Source of the DNA: Gammaproteobacteria bacterium
Lineage (GTDB): Bacteria; Pseudomonadota; Gammaproteobacteria; Pseudomonadales; Azotimanducaceae
Assembly: GCA_013151695.1 (NCBI GenBank)
Contig: JAADHW010000046.1
Location: 1-34,007 of the forward strand
DNA: 34,007 bases
Reading direction: 5' to 3'
Position numbers and translations under genes: made by a program. The notes under the pieces were generated by a model. It was not told the DNA's origin. It ran no database searches and saw only the letters and a list, made by a program, of their open reading frames with translations. Each line of letters begins with the position of its first letter. Position 1 is the first letter of the stretch. Below are positions 7,355 through 16,114 of this stretch, one piece after another.

Positions 7355-8296
7355 TTAACGAATAGCGATTGGGTTGATCACCGCTTGCACAGCACCCACA
7401 AAACGGGGTTGGCCCAATACGAATAGAAACTCTGTAGCGTTGTCTGCAGCCAAGGCGCGGGTGTCCATGTTTTCTAGAATATAGACGCCATTTTTAGCCA
7501 ATAGTTCTGGGTGCACAGGAAATGCATGGGTTTTGTCCTCTGCAGGTAAAACTTCAAGTGCCCAGTTGTCTGCGCCAACTGCAACCACGCCAAGTTCGGC
7601 CAGATACTTTGCGCCTTGCAGCCCTAATCCGGGCTCTCCGGCCATGAAGCGTACGGGGTCACTGGACATTACATTCAGCCAGCCAGTGTGAAAAAGCACA
7701 ACGTCACCGTGTTCGATTTCTAGGTTAGCGGCTTTAGCTGCGGCATCTATTTCTTCACGATTAAAAGCAATGCCTTCGGCAATGAGGTCGGTACCAAGAA
7801 GCTTTGTCATATCGAGTAAAACGCCTCGGGAGACCATGGGTGGCAACTTGTCGATAGACAGTTTAGTTAGGCCCTTGAGCGTAACAAAATCGCTGGCATG
7901 ATGGCCGTTGTAATAGACGTGATTGATACCCATGTGGCCAAGCCCATCAATTTGGCTACCAATGCCCATCCACATGTTCATCAGATCGTCATTGCCCGTG
8001 GCTTTGTTACTGCCCAGAGGTGTGCCGGTGCCGTCGTCCAATTGAAGGATGGTCATCGAATAGGAGCGAGGTGGGTAAGCGGGGGAATCTGGTCCAGTTT
8101 CAACACCTAGCGCATAGGTTTTGCCTGTTTTAACTAGACGCACAGCTTGAAGTACTTTATCAGCACTGAGGTTGTTCAGAGCACCTAGAGTGTCGCCAGC
8201 TCCATATTTTGAAGGATACCAATCTTCTTTTGCCTGAATGGTCGATGCCAAGGCGAGGCCTATCAATAAAATTAAGGTATTGCGAATTATCATCAT
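7355..8296 (-). CDS. Exported cyclase-family metal-dependent hydrolase
   Basis: About 313 residues including a signal peptide (MMIIRNTLILLIGLALASTIQA), so mature protein is probably periplasmic. It belongs to the putative cyclase family (PF04199), which includes kynurenine formamidase and isatin hydrolase. The metal-binding motif is SQIDGLGHMG, with further histidines in YNGHHASD. Typical cytosolic kynurenine formamidases are shorter, so this is the larger class with unknown substrate. Start: ATG 8296 or the next ATG 8293, with AGAGGG just upstream. Starting at 8410 instead would overlap mpl. The gap to mpl is 64 bp, and it abuts the kinase gene downstream. Confidence 0.85.
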   Translation of the reverse strand: MMIIRNTLILLIGLALASTIQAKEDWYPSKYGAGDTLGALNNLSADKVLQAVRLVKTGKTYALGVETGPDSPAYPPRSYSMTILQLDDGTGTPLGSNKATGNDDLMNMWMGIGSQIDGLGHMGINHVYYNGHHASDFVTLKGLTKLSIDKLPPMVSRGVLLDMTKLLGTDLIAEGIAFNREEIDAAAKAANLEIEHGDVVLFHTGWLNVMSSDPVRFMAGEPGLGLQGAKYLAELGVVAVGADNWALEVLPAEDKTHAFPVHPELLAKNGVYILENMDTRALAADNATEFLFVLGQPRFVGAVQAVINPIAIR

Positions 8297-8360
8297 TTCC
8301 CTCTTAGATAAGTGTCTGAGTTTTCTTATGGTTTGAGTCGCAACCTGCGCGGTACCGGCG

Positions 8361-9773
8361 CTAGGCGAGTTGTGCCACCAGGTCTTTGTAGATGCCACCA
8401 AAAGCACCATTGCTCATGATGACGACGTGGGTTTTTTTATTTTTCTGTGTGTTAGCGGCGCTGTTCTCCTGCAACAAACCTTTAATCAACCTATCGTGTT
8501 TGTCGAACATGGTCGCTGGCACGATGCTGTTTTGTTGTACTTCAGATAGGTCCCACTTGATGTTCTCGGCACGAAACCAAAATACTCGATCAGCTGCGGC
8601 GCAACAGGTCTTAAGCTCGTGGCGCAATGTGCCTAAGGACATCGTGTGGGTACGAGGTTCAATCACGGCGAGTATGTTGTCGCCGCCAACACTCTTGCGT
8701 AGACCCTCTAAGGTGCTGCGAATCGCTGTAGGATGGTGCGCAAAATCATCGTATAAGGCAAAATAATCATTTTCGAAAAGCAGCTCAAGGCGTCGTTTTA
8801 CACCTTCGAATTTATTCAGCGCGATAACCCCCTGATCAATTGGCACACCGACATGTCGTGCTGCCGCGAGGGCGTTTAGAGCGTTCTGTTGGTTATGGCG
8901 ACCCAGTAAGCTCCACGCTATGCGACCGTGAGATTTGCCATTGAGTACGATATCGAACCCAGTGCCATCCGCAGAGGTATTTGCAGCGGACCAAAGATCA
9001 CCATTGTCAGCGTCAAACGTTTTTTTGGGTACCTCATCACCTATTCGAGCCAGCTGTGACCAACACCCCATGGCGAGTACTTCGTTCATGTTGTCATCAG
9101 AACTCGGCGCCAGTATTAGCCCACTGCTGGGAACGGTGCGTAGCAGTTGGTGGAACTGAGTTTGAATGGCCTGGATGTCGTCAAAGATGTCTGCGTGATC
9201 AAACTCCAGGTTATTGAGTACCAAAGTGCGTGGTCGATAGTGGACAAATTTTGATCTACGGTCAAAGTAGCTGGTGTCGTACTCGTCTGCCTCCACCACA
9301 AAGAAAGAGCTGTCGCCTAAACGTGCTGATAAGGCAAGGTTGTTGGGCACGCCACCAATCAGGTAGCCCGGCTGTAGGCCGGCTTGGTCTAGAATCCATG
9401 TGAGCATGCTGGCGGTTGTGGTTTTGCCATGAGTTCCGGCAACTGCCAGGACCCAACGATTCCGTAGCACAGTGTCCCCCAACCACGCAGCGCCAGAGGT
9501 GTAAGCTAAGCCCTGATCGAGTATGTACTCAACGGCTGGATTGCCACGAGGTAAGCCAGCATTGCCTATGACAATTAGGTCCGGCGCAGGCTCTAGCTGT
9601 TTGGCGTCGAAACCTTCGTGCACAACAATGCCTGCGTCATCCAACTGGTCACTCATGGGTGGGTATATGGCTTGATCGCTGCCGCTGACTTGGTAACCCA
9701 TTTGGGTGGCAAGTTGCGCCAAACTTCCCATCAATGTCCCGCCGATACCTAAGAAGTAAATGTGTTGAGCCAC
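8361..9773 (-). CDS. mpl: UDP-MurNAc:L-alanyl-gamma-D-glutamyl-meso-DAP ligase
   Basis: Murein-recycling Mur ligase: attaches the recovered tripeptide to UDP-N-acetylmuramic acid in the cytoplasm, using ATP. 470 residues, normal for Mpl. It opens with the nucleotide-binding HIYFLGIGGTLMG and GSDQAIYPPMSDQL motif, then ATP P-loop GTHGKTTT (113-120), LNNLEFDHADIFDD, and YDDFAHHPTAI typical of the MurC/Mpl branch. Start GTG 9773 gives the family N-terminus, whereas longer upstream starts run into the neighbouring gene. Its GTG overlaps the TAG stop of the YIP1-like gene by one base (TAGTG), so the pair is coupled. Confidence 0.95.
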   Translation of the reverse strand: MAQHIYFLGIGGTLMGSLAQLATQMGYQVSGSDQAIYPPMSDQLDDAGIVVHEGFDAKQLEPAPDLIVIGNAGLPRGNPAVEYILDQGLAYTSGAAWLGDTVLRNRWVLAVAGTHGKTTTASMLTWILDQAGLQPGYLIGGVPNNLALSARLGDSSFFVVEADEYDTSYFDRRSKFVHYRPRTLVLNNLEFDHADIFDDIQAIQTQFHQLLRTVPSSGLILAPSSDDNMNEVLAMGCWSQLARIGDEVPKKTFDADNGDLWSAANTSADGTGFDIVLNGKSHGRIAWSLLGRHNQQNALNALAAARHVGVPIDQGVIALNKFEGVKRRLELLFENDYFALYDDFAHHPTAIRSTLEGLRKSVGGDNILAVIEPRTHTMSLGTLRHELKTCCAAADRVFWFRAENIKWDLSEVQQNSIVPATMFDKHDRLIKGLLQENSAANTQKNKKTHVVIMSNGAFGGIYKDLVAQLA

Positions 9774-10342
9774 TAGATGACCGCCCAGGTGCTGAGCGCT
9801 AAAGAAAAGATGACCACAAACAAAGATATCGCAATGCCAAAGCCAATGTGAACCCCCAGTGCTTTGTGCAGGATAAAACCGATCACGGTCAAAGACCAAA
9901 ACATCAGCAGAGTGACAATAATTGAAGCCATGGCAGGGTTGATGGCAAATGCTAGAAAAATGATTACCCCTGAAACACTTGTTATGAATAGGTCTGCACC
10001 AAAAATTGCGGTGATGGTTCGAGGGAATCGATTGGCGTGACCCATGAGGTTCAAGAATAAGAAAATTGTACCCGCAACGGTGGCTTGGCTGACGATGACC
10101 TGAGTCAAGGTCTGAAACAACACAGCAGTGGAATAAGCATCATGCGTGGCAAGGTCTGGGTTTTGTTCAAGCAGAGTCGGATCTGCCGCCAGAACAGCAG
10201 TAGCGATCACGGTTGAAACAAGAATGCTAACCAGGGTGTTGGCTACAATGATGAGCCCGAGAAGTAAGACGCTAGTTGGAACGGATTCTGGTCCCGTCTT
10301 CAAACTACAGATTCGCCAGAACAAAACAAGAAGTGGGGTCAT
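9773..10342 (-). CDS. YIP1-like multi-pass membrane protein
   Basis: 189-residue integral membrane protein with about five hydrophobic segments (for example VPTSVLLLGLIIVANTLVS and GIAISLFVVIFSLALSTWAV). Size and layout fit the bacterial YIP1 (PF04893-like) family; the function of the family in bacteria is unknown. It immediately precedes mpl with a one-base overlap. The gene may be linked to cell-envelope work, but that is inference. ATG 10342 is the start; an upstream ATG at 10350 is out of frame and stops at once. Confidence 0.75.
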   Translation of the reverse strand: MTPLLVLFWRICSLKTGPESVPTSVLLLGLIIVANTLVSILVSTVIATAVLAADPTLLEQNPDLATHDAYSTAVLFQTLTQVIVSQATVAGTIFLFLNLMGHANRFPRTITAIFGADLFITSVSGVIIFLAFAINPAMASIIVTLLMFWSLTVIGFILHKALGVHIGFGIAISLFVVIFSLALSTWAVI

Positions 10343-10454
10343 GGATGCATTTCAGATCAAGAAAGACAAATTGTCGCACAAATGAGGACACAAATAGTCG
10401 CAGAAAGTACCTCTATCGCCGACAATAGTGGTCTTAGCAGCAAAGGAAGGTACA

Positions 10455-11738
10455 GTGCGAGCATCACATACGATTCGGGGCAACGTATTTTATGCACAGT
10501 CAGGAGGCGTAACAGCAGTCATTAATGCGTCGGCTTGCGGTGTTATAGAAACAGCCCGAGCCCACCCCGATGTCATCGGCAAAGTATACGCAGGCAGAAA
10601 CGGTATTTTGGGCGCGCTGCATGAGGAACTGATTGATACCACTAAAGAAACAGCTAAAAGCATTGCGGGCTTGCGACAAACCCCCGCTGGTGCCTTTGGC
10701 TCTTGTCGTTATAAGTTGCAGTCTGCCGAAGATAATCCAAAACAATATCAGCGTCTGTTGGACGTATTTAAGGCACATAATATCCGCTACTTTTTCTATA
10801 ACGGCGGCGGCGACTCTCAAGACACGGCCAATAAGGTGTCCCAGTACGGTGCGCAGATTGGCTATCCACTACAGTGCATTGGGGTGCCGAAAACCGTAGA
10901 CAATGACCTACCCTTCACCGATTGCTGCCCTGGGTTTGGTTCCGTGGCGAAATATGTTGCGGTTTCCACTCGCGAGGCGGCTTTAGATGTAGCGTCTATG
11001 TGTGAGACATCGACCAAAATTTTTGTTCTAGAGGTGATGGGTCGCCACGCTGGATGGATTGCTGCGGCAGGGGCCTTAGCCCAAGAAAAAAGTGGCGATG
11101 CCCCACATATTATACTGTTACCAGAGGTGCCTTTTCAGAAGACTAAATTTCTAAAGAAAGTGCAACAAACAGTTAACAACAAGGGTTATTGCGTCATTGT
11201 GGTGTCAGAGGGCGCACAGTATAAAGATGGTAGCTTCCTTGCAAGTGCAAGTGCAAGTGCGGGCGGTAAAGATGCCTTTGGCCATACTCAGCTAGGTGGT
11301 GTTGCTCCTTTGGTGGCAGCAATGATCCATGCAAAATTTGGCTATAAATACCATTGGGCCGTGGCAGATTATTTGCAGCGTGCAGCCCGCCATATTGCCT
11401 CAGCAATTGATGTCGAGCAGGCGTACGCCTTGGGCAAGGCCGCAGTTGAGTTTGCTGTGGAAGGTAAAAATGCAGTGATGCCAACCATTGTTCGTATCAG
11501 TGACCGGCCCTATCGGTGGAAAATTGGCGAAGCCAAACTATCGCGTGTGGCCAATGTTGAACGAAAGATGCCCAAACAATTCATCAGTGCTGATGGGTTT
11601 GGTATCACTGCGGCAGCGAAACGATACTTAGCCCCATTGATCAATGGGGAGGATTATCCTAGTTATAAAAATGGCCTACCACAGTATGTGACGCTGAAGA
11701 ATATTTTGGTGAAACAGAAGTTACCGAAAAAGTGGTGA
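10455..11738 (+). CDS. Pyrophosphate-dependent 6-phosphofructokinase
   Basis: Phosphofructokinase of the PPi-using group, 427 residues. It carries FYAQSGGVTAVINAS (N-terminal G-loop), YNGGGDSQDTANK (117-124 region; the acidic/serine residues here replace the ATP-type GGDGS), PKTVDND (145-151; the catalytic aspartate), PGFGSVAKYVAVS and EVMGRHAGW (substrate loop, 194-201). PPi enzymes are reversible and save ATP in glycolysis. I place the start at GTG 10455, with aaggaagg 4 nt before it; GTG 10428 is an in-frame alternative with no good site. The gene converges with the membrane pyrophosphatase, with a shared terminator. Phosphate donor assignment rests on motifs, not on assay. Confidence 0.85.
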   Translation: MRASHTIRGNVFYAQSGGVTAVINASACGVIETARAHPDVIGKVYAGRNGILGALHEELIDTTKETAKSIAGLRQTPAGAFGSCRYKLQSAEDNPKQYQRLLDVFKAHNIRYFFYNGGGDSQDTANKVSQYGAQIGYPLQCIGVPKTVDNDLPFTDCCPGFGSVAKYVAVSTREAALDVASMCETSTKIFVLEVMGRHAGWIAAAGALAQEKSGDAPHIILLPEVPFQKTKFLKKVQQTVNNKGYCVIVVSEGAQYKDGSFLASASASAGGKDAFGHTQLGGVAPLVAAMIHAKFGYKYHWAVADYLQRAARHIASAIDVEQAYALGKAAVEFAVEGKNAVMPTIVRISDRPYRWKIGEAKLSRVANVERKMPKQFISADGFGITAAAKRYLAPLINGEDYPSYKNGLPQYVTLKNILVKQKLPKKW

Positions 11739-11760
11739 TTTAGGCAGCAACAGCAAGCAT

Positions 11761-11789
11761 TAAAAAGGGGCCTAGATCGCCCCTTTTTA
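11761..11789. terminator. Bidirectional rho-independent terminator
   Basis: Perfect 11-bp stem taaaaaggggc / gcccctttttA around the loop ctagatc, with a run of A on one side and T on the other. It therefore serves the phosphofructokinase on the plus strand and the pyrophosphatase (stop at 11842) on the minus strand. Confidence 0.93.
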
Positions 11790-11841
11790 ACATAACCCAA
11801 CGCTTTTCACATTCAGTTACACACTTTTCTTACGCCTCTGT

Positions 11842-13872
11842 CTAAACGATAAGAGGCGCGATCACCAAGCTAACAATCGCCATCACATTGATGAGTATGT
11901 TCATGCTTGGACCCGAGGTGTCTTTGAACGGGTCACCAACTGTATCGCCCACAACCGCCGCAGTATGGGCATCTGAACCTTTGCCGCCAAGGTTGCCTTT
12001 TTCAACGTATTTCTTTGCATTATCCCAAGCACCACCGGCATTGGCCATGGTTAGAGCGAGTAGCACACAAGACAACAACGCACCACCTAGCGTGCCGCCG
12101 AGTGCTTCAGGACCCAACCCAAAGCCGACAACAATTGGTATGCCTACCGCGATTACGCCGGGTAGAAGCATCTTCTTTAACGCAGCCGTGGTTGCAATAT
12201 CAATACACTTGGCATTGTCTGGATCGGCAGTACCCTCCATTAGGCCTGGTATTTCGCGGAACTGCCGTCGAATTTCTTCGATCATATCCATTGCTGCTTC
12301 GCCCACGGCAGTCATAGTGATGCTGGCGATGAGGAATGGTACCAAGGCACCGATAAACATGCCGATTAGTACGGTGGGATCACCGATATGCAATATGAAT
12401 TCAGTGCCAGATACGGATGCCACGGTTTCACCAAATGCAGCAATGATGGCCAGTGCCGCCAGTGCCGCAGCACCAATGGCGAAACCTTTGCCCATGGCTG
12501 CTGTGGTGTTGCCTAACTCATCTAGTGAATCTGTAATGGCTCGGGTTTCTTCGCCCAAACCACCCATTTCAGCAATGCCACCTGCGTTATCAGCAATAGG
12601 ACCATAGGCATCAACGGCCATGGTCATACCAACCGTCGCAAGTAAGCCCACTGCAGCCACACCCACACCATATAAGCCAGCTAGGCTGGTTGATACGTAG
12701 ATGATGGCGCAAAGGGTCAATACCGGGATCACGACAGATTGCATGCCTACTGCTAGCCCCGTAATGATCAGGGTAGCCGGTCCAGTTTTACCTGCCTCGG
12801 CAATGCGAATGACCGGGGTTGATGACGTGTAGTACTCAGTGATTAAGCCGATAACGACACCGCCGGCCGCGCCAAACAATACTGACCACCAAATGTTGGT
12901 GGATACGCTTAAGGATTCCAGAATGAAATAGGCTGCGCCAATAAAAATGACTGGCGTGACGGTCATGCCAATACGCAGTGCCAAGGCTGGGTTTGCGTTT
13001 GAAAAGGCGCGTACGACACCAATACCGATAATGGAGGCGATCAAGCCGGTAGAGGCTAATGCGAGGGGTACGAACATTAATGCAGAACGTCCGTCTACTT
13101 CACTCAACCCTGGTGCTAGTTGACCTAGGCCAATAATGGAAAGCGTTGAAGCAATTGCAATAGTTGCAATCATTGCGCCGCAATAAGATTCGAATATATC
13201 TGATCCCATGCCTGCAACATCGCCGACGTTATCGCCGACATTGTCTGCGATAACACCTGGATTACGAGGGTCATCCTCTGGAATGCCCTGTTCCAATTTG
13301 CCCACCAAATCGGCGCCAATATCAGCACTCTTGGTGAAAATACCACCGCCGACACGAGAAAATAGAGCCACCACAGATGCACCCATTCCAAAGCCATGGA
13401 TGTGGTGTGCGGTGTGTGGATCACCGCCTAGAAAATAGTAAACTAAGCCTAGACCGAGCAAGCCAAGTGAAGCCACCAGGAGACCCATAATAGAGCCACC
13501 AAAAAAGGCCACGGATAATGCCGCCGACTGACCTTGGGTGTGGGCAGCATGGGTGGTGCGTACATTCGCCTTAGTAGCAGTGTACATCCCAAACCATCCT
13601 GCAGCTGCAGATGACAATGCGCCAGCTATAAATGCCCCCGCGGTGAGCCCACCTAGTGGGCTAAAGTAAATTAGGGCCAGCAATACGGCCGCAAATATGG
13701 ACAGCATGGAGTATTCCCTACGCAGGAATACCATGGCGCCAAGGTGAATTTGATCCGCGATCTTGCGCAGTGCTTCGCTGCCTTCGTCGTAACTCTTAAC
13801 AATGCCGTAAATAACCGCCGCTGCGACGAGCCCAATGACACCAAGAACTGGTGGAATTAGGTTTATTTCCAT
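11842..13872 (-). CDS. hppA: Membrane-bound, ion-pumping pyrophosphatase
   Basis: Integral membrane enzyme, 676 residues and about 16 membrane segments, that hydrolyses PPi and pumps H+ or Na+. Diagnostic: [21 protein letters not shown] (about 209-229), the second DxxxxxxxD-type site [16 protein letters not shown] (about 421-436) and [15 protein letters not shown] near the C-terminus. The segment [11 protein letters not shown] (454-464) has Ala and Gly where K+-independent H+-pumps have Lys and Thr, so this should be the K+-dependent type. I cannot tell H+ from Na+ pumping from sequence alone. Start ATG 13872, with gggga upstream. A sigma70-like promoter lies at 13984-14012. Confidence 0.95.
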   Translation of the reverse strand: MEINLIPPVLGVIGLVAAAVIYGIVKSYDEGSEALRKIADQIHLGAMVFLRREYSMLSIFAAVLLALIYFSPLGGLTAGAFIAGALSSAAAGWFGMYTATKANVRTTHAAHTQGQSAALSVAFFGGSIMGLLVASLGLLGLGLVYYFLGGDPHTAHHIHGFGMGASVVALFSRVGGGIFTKSADIGADLVGKLEQGIPEDDPRNPGVIADNVGDNVGDVAGMGSDIFESYCGAMIATIAIASTLSIIGLGQLAPGLSEVDGRSALMFVPLALASTGLIASIIGIGVVRAFSNANPALALRIGMTVTPVIFIGAAYFILESLSVSTNIWWSVLFGAAGGVVIGLITEYYTSSTPVIRIAEAGKTGPATLIITGLAVGMQSVVIPVLTLCAIIYVSTSLAGLYGVGVAAVGLLATVGMTMAVDAYGPIADNAGGIAEMGGLGEETRAITDSLDELGNTTAAMGKGFAIGAAALAALAIIAAFGETVASVSGTEFILHIGDPTVLIGMFIGALVPFLIASITMTAVGEAAMDMIEEIRRQFREIPGLMEGTADPDNAKCIDIATTAALKKMLLPGVIAVGIPIVVGFGLGPEALGGTLGGALLSCVLLALTMANAGGAWDNAKKYVEKGNLGGKGSDAHTAAVVGDTVGDPFKDTSGPSMNILINVMAIVSLVIAPLIV

Positions 13873-13983
13873 CTTAAATCCCCAACTTTTTCGGTTTATA
13901 ATTCGTTAGTTGCTTGGTGCGTTTGCCTACTGCCTTTACTTTTCGGCGTACACCCGCTTCGCCCCTACCCGCAGGCGGCCCGT

Positions 13984-14012
13984 ATGATACCAGCGTGAGC
14001 GGCCTGTGCCAG
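13984..14012 (-). promoter_or_regulatory. Candidate sigma70 promoter for hppA
   Basis: On the minus strand ctggca (-35, 14007-14012) is followed after 17 bp by tatcat (-10, 13984-13989). It is 112 bp before the hppA start, in the only sizeable gap before that gene. The -10 fits well and the -35 only moderately; a 17-bp spacer is ideal. Confidence 0.35.
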
Positions 14013-14078
14013 CCCATTTGTTACCTACACCCATTTGTTGTTCCAACAGTGAAATAAGATTGAGCTATATATCGCTCA

Positions 14079-15128
14079 CTAGCCTTGGGTTAACAGCGTT
14101 CTCAGATCGATGATGGCCGCATTGGCTCGTGATATATGCGATGCCATCACCAGTGAGTGATTTGCTAAGAGACCTAAACCATCACCGTTCAGCACCATCG
14201 GGCTCCACAGCATGTCTTGTGTGGGCTCTAATTCTCGAGTGATTTGCTGTAGCGAGACCCGTGCGTTTTTCTTATCAAGCACATCGCCAAAGTCATATTC
14301 CAATGCATGCAACATGTGTAGCAACGCCCAGGTGAAGCCACGGGTTTCGTAGAATACGTTGTCGATGTCAAGCCAAGGCGTCTTTACAATTGTTTCGTCT
14401 GGTGCTTGCGTAGATTGGCTGGCTGCGAGGTCGCCGGCGAGGTCTATGTTTAATTGGCGTTTCCCCACGCTTGAGCTAAGGCGTTGAGACAAACTACCTA
14501 AACGAGTTTCAACCGTTGCCAGCCACTGCTGTAGATTGTCGGCCCGGGCGAAAAACTGCGCATCGGTTTGGCCAGTGTCTGCCAGGCGTACTAAGTAGGA
14601 GCGGAACAGAGTGATGCTGTCGCGATACTCGTCCTCTGTCTGCGGTAACAGCCAAGAGCTGTTGTCGAAAAAAATCTTTCCCTCAGCTTCAGATAAATCT
14701 TTATCTTCAACGGACTGGCTTTGGGATCTTGAGAAGTCATTGCGGTAAACCCGCGCCGTGTCTCGAAGCAAGGTGAGCACACCGAATTCCCATTCGGGTA
14801 CGTTGTCCATCCAAATGCCTGGTGGAAACACATCGTTGCTCAGATAACCCCCTCTCTTGTCGAGGAGGGTTTCTGCTACGGTAATATATGTGGCGGTGGT
14901 GACGAAGCCGGTGACTTCAGTATCATTTGGAGTTTGTGCCAGTAGCGATGCGTTGTCTCGAACATTAAATTCGTCTGGCTGATAGTCCCACCACCAACTT
15001 AAATACAAGCTTAAAGCAATATAGAGACCAATAACGCCAGCGATTATTTTGCCGATTTTGCCGCCACTGCTGGGCATTGTGTCCTCCATATACACTGGTT
15101 CTGAACTTTGCCAAAATTTCCACTGCAT
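14079..15128 (-). CDS. DUF2333 family membrane-anchored protein
   Basis: 349 residues, conserved in Pseudomonas-type gammaproteobacteria, function unknown. One membrane helix near the N-terminus (IIAGVIGLYIALSLYLSWWW) puts the rest probably in the periplasm. The conserved core is easily seen: ETLLDKRGGYLSNDVFPPG, WMDNVPEWEFGVL, DFSRSQSQSVEDKDL, ADNLQQWLATVETRLGSLSQ. These matches to the family are recalled from memory, not searched. Start ATG 15128 has aggag 8 nt upstream; starting further upstream at 15188 adds 20 residues with no such site. The neighbour upstream on the same strand is a TPR-like lipoprotein 136 bp away. Confidence 0.88.
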   Translation of the reverse strand: MQWKFWQSSEPVYMEDTMPSSGGKIGKIIAGVIGLYIALSLYLSWWWDYQPDEFNVRDNASLLAQTPNDTEVTGFVTTATYITVAETLLDKRGGYLSNDVFPPGIWMDNVPEWEFGVLTLLRDTARVYRNDFSRSQSQSVEDKDLSEAEGKIFFDNSSWLLPQTEDEYRDSITLFRSYLVRLADTGQTDAQFFARADNLQQWLATVETRLGSLSQRLSSSVGKRQLNIDLAGDLAASQSTQAPDETIVKTPWLDIDNVFYETRGFTWALLHMLHALEYDFGDVLDKKNARVSLQQITRELEPTQDMLWSPMVLNGDGLGLLANHSLVMASHISRANAAIIDLRTLLTQG

Positions 15129-15264
15129 ATTCGACACTCCTGATGGTATACAAATTTGAGCGCTAATGAGCCTCTGGTTAAGTCTCATGTGCTCAGCGAT
15201 TCACACGGGCTCCCTAGCTTACTGGTCACGACTTAGAATCGCTATCTTGAGCTTGGCGCCTTTC

Positions 15265-15978
15265 TCATTGATCTTGTTGTGGCACAAAACAGATCCGTTC
15301 GACAGATGCTGGAAGCCTGAGACGTATTTGGGCGCGCAGACGGCTTTCATTGAAGACAGCGCTGAGTATTTGGTATACCCAGCGACCTTGTTTGTCGTTT
15401 TTGGCAGCAATAGTGAATCGGCAATTTCGTGATTGTGCGCCTTGGGCTAGTTTGGTGAGCTTGCTCACCAGAGTTGGATCTTGTCTTTGCAGAGCATTTT
15501 GCGCCAGCGTCAGCTTGACTCGATCTGCTTGAACCAACAGTCGTATTTGCTCAGCAGTTGGTTCTATTGAGGGGTGATTTGGTAAAATTATTCTGGCCCG
15601 TGACAACATAGAGCGTGCTGTAGCAAATTCATCACGGCGCAGTGCACGCATAGCCAGTTCAATGTAGTTTTCTACCAAATGCTCCAATCCTCTAATCGCA
15701 TCTTGTTGTTGTGGCTGCAAATTCAAGATACGCCTGTAAATTTCCAGCGCACTGCCTGTTTTGGGATAAGTGAGGTGATTGTTGGCCAGCGCAACGTTCG
15801 CTTGGTCCAGCCAATCTGTGAGCTGGGCAGCGTCTAATTTAGGCACAATAGGGGCGGGTGCAGGCACATCTATTGGCGGCTGCGGTGGGTTTTTCGTTTG
15901 ACAAGCGGCAAGGGTCATTGCCATTAGACAAACCACTAAATAGGATGGTGCAAATTGAAATGAAATGCGCAACGTCAC
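15265..15978 (-). CDS. Lipoprotein with TPR-like helical repeats
   Basis: 237 residues. Signal peptide ends with the lipobox LAAC (Cys about residue 26), followed by a Pro-rich linker (PPQPPIDVPAPAPIVPK). The next ~120 residues are helical and tetratricopeptide-like (ALEIYRRILNLQPQQQDAI; AMRALRRDEFATARSMLSRA), which suggests a protein-docking role in the periplasm. The basic C-terminus has no recognised domain. Start is GTG 15978 without a visible ribosome binding site, with TTG 15972 as an alternative. Same strand as DUF2333, possibly one operon. Divergent from dsbD. Confidence 0.75.
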   Translation of the reverse strand: MTLRISFQFAPSYLVVCLMAMTLAACQTKNPPQPPIDVPAPAPIVPKLDAAQLTDWLDQANVALANNHLTYPKTGSALEIYRRILNLQPQQQDAIRGLEHLVENYIELAMRALRRDEFATARSMLSRARIILPNHPSIEPTAEQIRLLVQADRVKLTLAQNALQRQDPTLVSKLTKLAQGAQSRNCRFTIAAKNDKQGRWVYQILSAVFNESRLRAQIRLRLPASVERICFVPQQDQ

Positions 15979-16114
15979 AGCAAATAGTCGCTTAAAGTGA
16001 TATCTAGGGTGGCCGATTGTGTCATTGTAGCGAACTTTGTTGGCTATAGGTCGTCAATCATAGCGTCGGATTTTTTTGTAGTGTGAACGAGCTGGTGAGC
16101 TCTGGAGAGGCTGG

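Noticed and set aside
11235-11262. Short gcaagt repeats in the phosphofructokinase gene
   Set aside because: Only three copies, coding an Ala-Ser stretch; normal low complexity.
13984-14080. Other inverted repeat (gagc...gctc) and a 10-bp direct repeat (cccatttgtt) before hppA
   Set aside because: Stem only 4 bp and repeat could be chance; not listed as features.
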